In this document: in pieces, positions 55,191-64,000 of the stretch
Position numbering within the stretch: position 1 is the stretch's first letter
How the letters are laid out: each line of letters begins with the position of its first letter
NCBI GenBank assembly: GCA_023213315.1
Contig: JAKCPI010022026.1
Span: forward strand, 16,074 to 80,073
Length of the DNA stretch: 64,000 nucleotides
Direction of reading: 5' to 3'
Source: Euborellia annulipes
Taxonomy: Eukaryota > Arthropoda > Insecta > Dermaptera > Anisolabididae
Notes under the pieces: generated by a model
What the model saw: the letters and a program-made list of their open reading frames with translations, nothing else
The model's database searches: none
What the model was told of the DNA's origin: nothing
Program-made: the position numbers and the translations under genes

Positions 55191-56164
55191 TATTCCTCAA
55201 ATAGCCCCATTAAATTGAATTTTTTATATTATATTTTTATCATCTTGTTTGTTGTAGTAATAACATTAAATTTTTACAAATAAAAAAATGGGAAAATTTA
55301 CTTAAAAAAAAAGGTCTAAGAAATAGATAGAGTAGAAAAAATGGACTTATTTGAGTTGAGCGGAGAAAATTTACTAAAAAAAGGTCGAATGAAATGGACC
55401 CATAATCGAACAAACCTAATTATTACTAATTTTAAAATAAATACTTAAATAAAGAAAAGGTATTTCCTTTGTATTGATTGGTAATGATATTGAAGATATC
55501 AATACTGTAATATTAAAATTAAATATTTAATTTATTATTATATGTGTTTAAAATGATTTTAAAATATCTCAGAATACGCATGAATACTTATTTAGCAATT
55601 ATGACAATTTCATTATTTTTCTAGAGATTTTTAAATATTTATTTTCTGATAGAAGAATATTCTTTATTTAAGTGTTTGAAAGAGATTGAAAATGTACTGC
55701 GAACAAACAGAGGGAAAAAAAAGATCATTTCGTTAAATGGGTCCACGGAACGGGATTTGCATGTTCAACCTCGATATCTATTTTTCCACCCCACCCAAAG
55801 TCAATAAATAGTTTTTACCCCTGGTTAGGTTAGACCCGGAGACATCGCCAGAAATGCAGCCAGAGACCATGTGGGTCATGAAAAATTTGACCACGCTTAA
55901 AAGTTAAAAGGGAAAAAAAGGGCAAATATAAACAAACAAGCTAGATGTACCTCCCACTATAGTATACGATAAAAATTATATTAAAAGTTCTTGGAATAAA
56001 TTAAATTAGGAAAAAATTAATAGAAATATAAATAATCATCAAGTATTTTCCTTTTATGTACACTAAATGTATTTTCGGTATCATCAGATTTTAATTACAA
56101 TGTGTTTATTAAAGCTTTTGTGGTTTGAAATATTAATATTAGGAGAATTTTTAAATATGTACCA
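55191..56164. other. AT-rich stretch, no gene seen
   Basis: A GC-balanced patch at 55740-55900 has no open frame or paired ends. Confidence 0.5.
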
Positions 56165-56350
56165 CATTTTTGTATTAAATATTTATTAAAAATATATAAA
56201 TACTGTACAACGTTTCGACTGCTTATTCTGCAGCCGTTATCAAGTACTGTGCATTTGCTCCGACTCAAGTACAACTAACTGTCATGTCCGTTACTTGCCT
56301 TTTTATATACAGCTACGTCAGCGCCATCTGTCGGCATTTCTGTGAAGTTA
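56165..56350 (-). mobile_element. Penelope-like terminal segment (second family)
   Basis: Homologous to 20995-21190. Minus strand: GGCTGC and GCAGTC bracket AGAATAA, then GAAACGTTGTACAG. The first core block is degraded (CTTGATAA). Confidence 0.55.
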
Positions 56351-56708
56351 GATTCAAATTTTTTTAATAAATATTTAATACAAAAATGTGGGTCTATAAT
56401 TAAAAATTCTCCTAATAATAATTTTAATTACAACTTATTAAGTAAATTATTTTTTTTTTTAAGTCGTTTTCAGCTTCTAAAGTCATTTAAACTCAGCCTA
56501 TATGTATTTCAATTAATTGTTAGTCAATAAATAATGTACGGGGGGGCTCACCAGTGATCCTTAGGTGAAAGAGACCTCAACCTTAAGAGCAATAAGTCCT
56601 TTGGATTTATAAATAAATTTAAAATAGGTTTCTTCTCTTACGTTCTGAGGTTCATGATTAAAGGATAGCTTATTGAATAAAAATTAATTTAAATAAATGT
56701 AGAAAAAA
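56351..56708. other. AT-rich stretch, no gene seen
   Basis: A short G run near 56540. Nothing recognised. Confidence 0.5.
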
Positions 56709-56819
56709 TCTGGTGTGACTGGCCACACAGCAGATTTTTTGTGTCGATATTTCCGACAGTAGACTCTACAATAGATAGAATACAAGATGTCAAATTTATT
56801 TTTATTTATATTTTGTTGA

Positions 56820-56960
56820 CTATCCTAGGAAGTTGCTGTTGATGTGTAGAGAATGGAAGATAGCAAGCAAATAAAGAGAGTCAAATGCCAAAAAAGAGAC
56901 GTTTCGGACAAAATTTTATTCGTCCATCCTCAGTCCTTGTAGGCTTATAATCTAATGAGG
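56820..56960 (-). mobile_element. Penelope-like segment with hammerhead-like core
   Basis: Minus strand: CTGAGGA (56933-56927), T, GGAC, a 12-base loop, GTCC, GAAAC (56905-56901). All core positions fit CUGANGA...GAAA and stem II is 4 bp. Set inside a family A copy; exact borders uncertain. Confidence 0.58.
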
Positions 56961-57137
56961 TGCCCAACTTAAATATAAAATTTCAACCTCGTAGCTCTTT
57001 TCATTCTTGAGATATTTTGATCCCATCCAGACATACAGACAGACAATATTGCGAAAACGACTTTTTTGGATTCAGGGGACCGACCTCAAAGCTTGTATAT
57101 CCATCAAAATTTCGATATGGAATTTTTGACATGAAAC

Positions 57138-57501
57138 CAGTGCCGGATTACCCACTAGGCACCTGCCTAGGAGCCCCGGTATAGAAAGGGCCCCAAAATT
57201 TAAAAATGTTTTTTTTTTGTAAATATTAAATTTTCATTTAAAAAATATTTTCTGAACTAAAATATACCAAATATATTCTGTTATGATTTATGAATACTTT
57301 GTTTTTCTGTCCATTCTATAGCTCCATTTAAAATAATAAAGCACAATATTTCAATTTTCTTTTCTTTTTATTTTTTTGAATTTTAAATGGGTAGTGATAG
57401 TGGCAGAACAAAAAATAATTGCATATAGGTACAATATCATGGGGCCCCCCCCCCATCCAAACATAAAGTGCCTGGAGGCCCCAGACGACCTTAATCCACT
57501 G
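57138..57501. mobile_element. hAT-type MITE with perfect TSD
   Basis: Starts CAGTGCCGGATTACCC and ends GACCTTAATCCACTG; CATGAAAC flanks exactly (57130-57137, 57502-57509) and splits the family A phrase GACATGAAAC/CAATACTTTC. No coding. Confidence 0.92.
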
Positions 57502-57558
57502 CATGAAACCAATACTTTCTCTTTATATATATTAACAAATATAAGTAAGAAAAAGTAA

Positions 57559-58984
57559 AAATTAATAATATTTATATAATTTAAAATAATACTGCATTTG
57601 ATCGTTTTTATAGTTTTTATTTAGGAACTTAAATAAATAAGACAAACCTGTTCTAAATTTATGAAATTATTCTAGATACTAATAATTTCAGAAGCTTTTA
57701 ATTAAAATATCCTGATTATTCATTCATTCATTGATCACCCGTATTATTTATTTTGTATGAATATGTATGATAATAAAAGAAATTAAAATCGAATGTTAGG
57801 TAAAAAAAAAAAAAAAAAAAAAATTTCAATTTGCTTAAAAACCAATGCAAATATAACAATGTTAATATATATATGGAAGTAAAAAAAAAGCATCAATTAC
57901 TTAATTAAAGAAAACAAAGAGTTATTTTAATCTAAAAATTTGGTTAGTATATTGGCAGGGGCATAAAACAATAACCTATTTATGAACAATCTCTATTTAG
58001 CAACTGTATTTTAATGATATTTCGCATGTCCATTTGCATTTGATTAAAAACACGCCATTGTGCAAAGCCATGGAGGCCTTCATGCCCGAGTTTAAAGTAT
58101 TTGTTAGTACTATTATTATTTTTTTTTTAGTTGTCTTGGAATTTATATAAAATAATTAAATGGATATGAGAAACTTCCACTCAAAAACAGCCACCACGAC
58201 GACAAGATGACGTTAATTTCCTATAGTTTTTGTCAAAATGAAGTTTGCCGACCTGTTTAATGTTACTATTAATATGTTCAAGCTGTCTAATGACAAATAA
58301 ATAACATTTTTTCCCACGATTGAAATGATAGTAAATTCAGGTGAATATAATATCATAGAAATTATAGTAAAAAAAAAAAAATAATAAAGTGAAAGTTGTA
58401 TGAACGCAAACTGTATCCTCAACTCACAAATCAATATTTTCTTCTCGATGTGTTTTATGAAGTGATTTCACTCCGAGTGACTTATATGAGATAACAAAAG
58501 AAAAAAAAAATATTCGCCTCTCAGCCATTACCGTAAGAAATATAGATAAGTGAGAATTTATTGGAACGATGCTGGAAACACTTTTTCGATAGAGAATAGC
58601 TAATGAATTCCCCGATCAAAAGTTTACCTATTTAATCCATCAGAATATATTATTAAGTACCTAACTACTCTATATCGTATATTTTTTTAAATTTGTAAAA
58701 TAAGAAATATTCTTGACTATAACATGAATTGTCAAATCCCAGGGTTGCATCAGAAGGTTATTATGTATATATAACATTATGACTAATAAGAAAACAATCA
58801 AAGCGTGTAGGTCTATTATTGATTATCAACCTTTTAAACAAACATAATCAATCAAATATATTACACGTGAAAGTAAATTACTTGACAAATTAATTAATTC
58901 AATAACATTGAATCAAGATAACTAACAAATTTCTGTATATTTTGAAATTTAAAAAAATAAACATGAATATACTCCAAAGAATTC
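57559..58984. other. AT-rich stretch, no gene seen
   Basis: A-run at 57804-57824. The open frame at 58213-58434 is AT-driven; a GTGAGT donor-like site on the minus strand near 58427 lacks an acceptor or plausible exon. Confidence 0.45.
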
Positions 58985-59176
58985 ACAGCTGGCACTAGTT
59001 GAAACATTCTTAAATTATCCTCTAATTACAGATTAATAAACAATACAAGGTTACGTTTCAAAATGATTTTATTTCAACTTATTTTGACGTTAATACGCCA
59101 TTGTCAGAGCTATGACGTATTAACGTAGAAATGGCGCATAAGATAAAATAAAATTCTTTTAAAACTTAACCTTGTG

Positions 59177-59221
<45 letters not shown>

Positions 59222-59300
59222 AAGAAGATGACGTATTAACGTCGAAATGCTCATAAATTAAAATTAAATCTTTTTGAAACATAACCTTGTGTTATTTGTC
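58985..59300. mobile_element. Penelope-like cluster with degraded hammerhead-like cores
   Basis: The edge GGCACTAGTTGAAACATTC is followed by repeated units containing GACGTATTAACGT and GAAATG on both strands (about 59091-59125 and 59228-59248), separated by a TA run (59178-59218). CUGANGA blocks are mutated (CTGACAA, CTATGA). The phrase TAACCTTGTGTTAT recurs after each unit. Confidence 0.5.
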
Positions 59301-59619
59301 CAGAATTAGATGATAATTTAATTAAATATATGAATATACTTCTCTAAAAATGTTTTTATTTTTTATTCTATTAACCAGGAGGACCAAATTAAAAAAAAAA
59401 GAGCTTTTTAGAAAATATTGACTTGATTTGAATCTAACTGAACTCTTGTTTGTTGTCTGCTCTCATATAAGAGATTCATTGATTATTTATTTAAGAGAGA
59501 AAAAAATTAAAGAATATAATCCTCTCCGCATAAAACTGCAAAATACCTAAAAAAAATTTGGAAAAGATGTTCGATCGAAGGAGCAGAGAAGGAACAAGAT
59601 GGCGCCCACGAATGGACTC
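59301..59619. other. AT-rich stretch, no gene seen
   Basis: Ordinary AT-rich sequence leading into the tandem repeat. Confidence 0.5.
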
Positions 59620-59716
59620 GAACGAGTGATTGTTGTGAACGAATGAAACCGAACATTCACGAACGAGTGATTGTTGTGAACGAATGAAACCGAACATTCA
59701 CGAACGAGTGATTGTT
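59620..59716. repeat. 41-bp tandem repeat, 2.4 copies
   Basis: The unit GAACGAGTGATTGTTGTGAA followed by CGAATGAAACCGAACATTCA and C repeats with no visible differences. The two overlapping minus-strand open frames are its translations. Confidence 0.9.
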
Positions 59717-59891
59717 GAATTAAATTTTTTAAATTTATAATAAAAAAATATAAATTAAATTGTATGCTGGGTATGTGAGATTGGAGTCGGGATTTTAAAT
59801 TAAAATAACCATATGATGTGACAAAGAACAAAACATAACATTCTCTTATCTCATCAATCATAATTATTATATAATATAGGCCTGCCGGAAC

Positions 59892-60415
59892 TAGGGATGA
59901 AACGATAACAAGTACTTATTCGATACTTTTCTTTCGATACCAAGTACTTTTAGAATCGATACTTTGGAATCGAGTACCAAGTAGGTATCGGTCAAAAATA
60001 CTCGTATCGAAACTCGATGCACTTTCGCTATAATTAGTAAGTACATTTACATTTTGTTTCGTAAATTTGTACTTATTTACAATAGAAATAAGAATGGTTT
60101 GTTTTAACAGAAAAACATCTTGAAAAATTATTATTTTTAGGTAGTACCTTAAAAACTGAATTTTTTTCTTAGTCGTAATTGTTTTTTCTTTGTTCTATTA
60201 GATATGGTACTACAGTATGTACTAATTGTTTTTTTATTTTATCAATAAATATAACATCAGTACTTACTGCTGTTTTTACTTATATTTAGTTGTATGAAAA
60301 AATTGACCGATACGAATAAGTATCGATACTTTTCAATCGATACCGAGTGGGTATCGATACTTTACGACCTATCGAATAAAAGTAACGATACCTCAGCGGT
60401 ATCGTTTCATCCCTA
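59892..60415. mobile_element. hAT-type non-autonomous element packed with ATCGATAC motifs
   Basis: Ends TAGGGATGAAACGATA and TATCGTTTCATCCCTA are perfect inverted repeats. Flanks GCCGGAAC and GCAGGAAC match at 7 of 8. Both subterminal regions hold repeated TATCGATAC/GGTATCG motifs, likely transposase-binding arrays by analogy. 524 bp, no coding. Confidence 0.9.
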
Positions 60416-60423
60416 GCAGGAAC

Positions 60424-61011
60424 TAGTCATTCTCCTATATAACAAATTGATATTAATTAAAAATTATTGTTACTAGAAAAAAAGTTGTTAGGATCAAGGG
60501 ATCCAAACATATTCCATTTGTTTGTGAATAGATAGAGATCGGATTAATTTTATAAGAGACCGAATAAAAAGAATCATGAAGATTTGAACTTAAATTTAAG
60601 ATATCTATAGATATAACGCAAAGATTTCGCTAATATAATTTCCTCAATTTTTTAAATGTTTGATAATAAGGTATCTAAGAGGAATATTTTAGATTAAAAG
60701 CAGAGAAGAACACAAGAGAAAGAGGAAAAGGGTTAAAGGGAGAAAATCCCATTTCAAGAGGAGAGAGAACTTCCTTAGGAAAGACTAGAATAGACTAGAT
60801 TATAAGATAAAATTTAATTTTATTGATTTATCTCAATTATCATTTCAGAAATAAAATTATTATTTAGAAAGGTAATAAAAAAAAAAAAGTAATCGGGGAT
60901 GTAATTACCAGTACTTATTTTATTCGGACACTCAAACTGTATGCTAATCGGCTTATCAATAAAATTATAAAAATCATTAATTATTTTCATATTAAAATGT
61001 AAATAAAAAAA
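60424..61011. other. AT-rich stretch, no gene seen
   Basis: Purine-rich patch at 60700-60790. Nothing recognised. Confidence 0.5.
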
Positions 61012-61602
61012 TCTGGTGTGACTGTCGCACCAGATTTTTCGTGTCGGCATATATATTGTTTCCGGCAATATTTTAGAATTCAAGATATAATATTTATAAA
61101 CAGAAAAATATTTATATTTTGTTACGGTGGCAACCATTTCTCCTATCTTTTCTATGAAGTACAAGAGTAAAGTGTGCTTCAAACAATTTTGAGGGCAAAA
61201 CGAGAATATACATTTTAAAGAGTATTTAAAAAATAATTGATTTTTGAATTTTAATCAAAATCGTTAGAGCGAATTTTGAGAAAATCGAAAAAAACTGAAA
61301 AAGTACATCAGTAAAGTACTAGTACTTTTTGGCCGATTTTGATTAAAAGCTTATTTTCACGCTCCCGGGGAGTGTTTAACTTATATATAAAATTTCAACC
61401 TCTTAGGTCAATTCCTTCAATTCCTAAAATTGAACACACACACAGACACACACACAGACAGACACACAGACCATGTCGCGAAAACCACTTTTTTAGATTC
61501 AGGGGACCTCAAAACGTAAAGATCCATCAAAATCTCGACATCGAATTTTTGACATGAATCCAATACTTTCTCACTATATATATACATAGGTAAGAGAAAG
61601 TA
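61012..61602 (+). mobile_element. Family A repeat, compact complete copy
   Basis: Starts TCTGGTGTGACTGTCGC with a reduced left hairpin. The X-box position reads GTTACGGTGGCAAC (mutated). The core AAAGTACTAGTACTTT is a perfect 16-base palindrome. Ends GGTAAGAGAAAGTA. A CA/GACA run lies at 61433-61465. Confidence 0.9.
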
Positions 61603-62828
61603 AAAAAAATATTATTATAAACAGAAATAGGAAAAAAAACAAATACGTGAAAAAGTGAAGAGAAAATTGAATTGGATTTTAGTTTTATTATGATCGGATT
61701 TGTTCAATCTGTGCAGAAGGGTTTTTTTTTTTCTGTTTCAACAGATTTCAAGTCGGATGCCGAATATACAAATATTTAGTTGACGTGCAAATGTGAATAA
61801 AATTATAAAAAATAATAATAATCAAAAAATAATTTAGATAGATATTTGTCACTTGAAAGAAATCAATAAATAAAAAAAAAGCCTTTAGGGTATCTCCCCT
61901 GTCGGATATATCTCATATAAAGATGATGATCCCCTAGGGAGGGTGGAAAGTGAGATGCAGAGAACAGCAACGTTTGCCAAATTCAATAGACAAGTGTGCG
62001 AAGCACAAACATATATATTAAACTTTTAATAGGGCGGATTGGGAAGTTCACCAAAGTAGACGCGACGAGGTTAGCGAAATTTTAATATTATTTAAGTGTT
62101 TATCAATGTTATTTAGAGATTACCACCTCCTTCATATATAGATACATATATTCTATTATATATCTACATGACCCACTCTAGGGAAGTCCAAGGGTCACTA
62201 GGGAGTCGCAGCCCACCATTTTTCGTCCCCAAATTTTATTTGTCCTACCGCCCCCTTTTCAAAAAAAAAATTTCTCAGCACATCCCACCCTCTTGGAAAT
62301 CTATAATAATTTCTTTAAAGGGCTACGGGAGCGAAGTGGTTACGCATGTTTTTCCCGCTAAGATGGCGTTGTGTGTCATTAAAAGTATGCCCAAATATCA
62401 AGTAATTCAAAAATTTGCCAAGAGATGTCAGAATGGTAGCTAATAATATTTAATGCATTTGGTTGATTTTCATTGATCTTTTAATAATAAATACTTTATA
62501 AATGTTATTATATATTATGTATCTTTTATAAAAGCATAAAAATATATAAATATAACCCAGATATAGGCCAAAAGAGGATCAGCTGTTAGACTAGCCTGCC
62601 ATCTATTGCAAGAATGCTGAACTAATTTGACAGATGAATTTTAAATAAATCATCTAAGCTTATTTAAAAAATTTCTTAATTAATATGTGATTAATAATAA
62701 CAATAAATTCATTTTGAAATTTAAAAAAATTAAAGACTATTGGGACAGATTGTTTTTTTGCATTTTCTTGATAACAAAAAAATTAATTACGATAATTTTT
62801 TAATAAGTCATTAAAAAAATTATAGCTC
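61603..62828. other. AT-rich stretch with a GC-balanced patch
   Basis: 62165-62440 is less AT-rich; a 91-codon plus-strand frame there includes KMALCVIKSMPKYQVIQKFA but no known family, and part of it resembles C-rich repeat ends. No splice-bounded exon found. Confidence 0.4.
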
Positions 62829-62945
62829 GATGTCCCAATAATCTCATATGAATTTAATTCAATTAAAAAAAAACCGCATTGAAAAATTCGTTATAATAGT
62901 CTAGATTTTTTTAAAGTACGTTTAGACGTCGCTCCTGAACCCCCT
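62829..62945 (-). repeat. Repeat shared with 42061-42180 and 51706-51800
   Basis: TGTCCCAATAATCTCATATG, CGCATTGAAAAATTCGTTAT and AAGTACGTTTAGACG match the other copies. An inverted ACTATTGGGACAGAT lies 90 bases upstream (62737), suggesting paired element ends. Confidence 0.6.
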
Positions 62946-63115
62946 TAAAGTTAATCTCTTAGCAAAAACATCAGTCAAAAAAAAATTGATTTATTTTTAC
63001 TTTACCGTTTCCTTATTTTTATTAAATGCACCTGAGGCTACTATCACCCTGAGCGTTACTGGGGGCGGTATCGCCCACTTAGGGAAGCACTAGAAATATT
63101 AAACTGTTGTGATTG

Positions 63116-63407
63116 TTAAAGCCAATTTTGAGAAAATCGAAAAAAAAAACTGAAAAAGTACTTTAGTAAAGTACAATTACTTTTTGATCAAAAATTATTT
63201 TAATTGTTCGGGAGGGTACGTAACATAAATATAAAATTTAAACCTCCTAGCTCTTTTCCTTCTTGAGATATTTTGTTCAGACATATAGACTGACCACTTT
63301 TTTGGATTTAGGGGACCTCAAAACATATATTTCCATCAAAATCTCGACAACAAATTTTTGACATGATCGCAATACTTTCTCCCTATATTCTAGGAAAGAG
63401 AAAGTAA
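63116..63407 (+). mobile_element. Family A 3' fragment
   Basis: Begins in the body (AGCCAATTTTGAGAAAATCG), carries AGTACTTTAGTAAAGTAC, and ends GGAAAGAGAAAGTA after a shortened hairpin. Left end and X-box missing. Confidence 0.82.
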
Positions 63408-63903
63408 AAATAAAATACGTAAATGAAAGTTTAAATATTATGAAATGAAAATAAATTCGCATATGAAATAAATGAATTAAATGTCCGTTTAATTCAAAGG
63501 TACAACTGTCAAATATAATTAATAATTTCAACTGCCCTCTGGTGAATTACGATTCCTCTTAGATAGTAATATTTGCTTATTTTATATTCACTAATTAGAA
63601 ATAATTTGATCAACTAATACATACTATTGAGTTTCAATTAAATATCTAATTGGTTGAGCAGATAGAGGGGATATATAGAGCAAAGCCACGCTTGACATTT
63701 ACACATCAATAGGGTTACCCAAAAGCACTCGAGCGTACAATCTTTTGACTAAGGGATTTTTGATTTCAATTTATTCAAGCAATTTAAATTGGGCTTAGTG
63801 TTCTTTACACATTTTAAAAAAAAGGAAATAAATATAAACAGGGTTAATTTATACCATTGATGATGTTTGAACAAAAACCTATCCATTAACGAGCATTAGT
63901 ATT
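63408..63903. other. AT-rich stretch, no gene seen
   Basis: No coding or paired repeat signal. Confidence 0.5.
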
Positions 63904-64000
63904 CAGTGGCGTAGCGAGCTTAACTCGCGTCCGGGGCACTATACGTTTTTAGCGCCCCCCTCCATTCGAAAACCATATAATATTAAATGTAAAATATACA
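63904..64000. mobile_element. hAT-type MITE, cut by the window end
   Basis: Starts CAGTGGCGTAGCGAGC and matches the reverse complement of 11540-11796 (CCCGGGGCAC-type block, then TCGAAAAC and TGTAAAATAT). The right end lies outside the window. Confidence 0.8.

Larger units (their letters stand above)
56709..57558 (+). mobile_element. Family A repeat with nested insertions
   Basis: Starts TCTGGTGTGACTGGCC with a shortened left hairpin. The middle is replaced by a Penelope-like segment (about 56820-56960). The body resumes at AACTTAAATATAAAATTTC and ends AGTAAGAAAAAGTA, interrupted by a hAT MITE. Confidence 0.8.

Noticed and set aside
58380..58440. Exon with GTGAGT donor on the minus strand
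   Set aside because: Upstream frames stop quickly and no acceptor is visible.
59620..59716. CRISPR-like array
   Set aside because: Contiguous 41-bp tandem repeat without spacers, in a eukaryotic context.
62168..62443. 91-codon frame containing KMALCVIKSMPKYQV
   Set aside because: First half lies over a C-rich repeat-like patch; no homologous family or splice context recognised.

Overview
This is a very AT-rich eukaryotic (animal) window made almost entirely of non-coding DNA and transposable-element remains. There is no bacterial-style gene organisation, no operon and no long open reading frame with a recognisable domain. The invertebrate/arthropod guess rests on the repeat mix (hAT MITEs, Penelope-like termini with hammerhead-type cores, L2/CR1-like LINE ends, tRNA- and 5S-type SINEs) and on TCAGT initiator-like motifs in two duplicated exon-like segments. 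I cannot name the species.

Host-gene signal is sparse and mostly on the minus strand. Two short segments look like internal coding exons with good splice sites and one open frame each (1290-1370 and 21791-21866). A third (5119-5217) encodes a membrane-helix-like peptide. Two homologous GC-rich segments (39862-40020 and 40992-41172) lack any ATG on the minus strand, carry TCAGT at equivalent positions and end in splice donors, so they look like duplicated alternative first exons. The simplest reading is one or more minus-strand genes whose huge introns have filled with repeats; the gene identities are unknown.

The dominant repeat, here called family A, occurs at least 16 times. It starts with a hairpin (TCTGGTGTGACTGG...), ends with a second hairpin (...GGTAAGAGAAAGTA), and shares the inverted motif ACTTTCTCTTACC near both ends. 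A copy at 25994-26651 sits in one unit of a tandem duplication whose other unit is the natural empty site; this shows insertion into a T run with no clear target duplication, as reported for Helentron-like rolling-circle elements. Most copies with that segment carry a perfect RFX X-box (GTTACCATGGCAAC), so the family has scattered these sites through the locus.

About 18 hAT-type miniature elements are recognisable; at least ten have perfect or 7/8 8-bp target-site duplications, and several interrupt family A copies, giving an insertion order. Penelope-like terminal segments recur from 18 kb to 59 kb and contain hammerhead-ribozyme-like cores (CUGANGA - stem II - GAAA), some intact and some broken, sometimes in head-to-head pairs. 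Other structures are a ~1-kb GC-rich near-palindrome at 35506-36523, several fold-back repeats (2435-2635, 7990-8700, 11085-12235, 13342-14251, 37830-38555, 41693-41967), two LINE 3' ends (23440-23870 and 49953-50217), two tRNA-type SINEs and a 5S-like fragment.

The stretches between these features are plain AT-rich sequence with homopolymer and TA microsatellites in which I see no gene.
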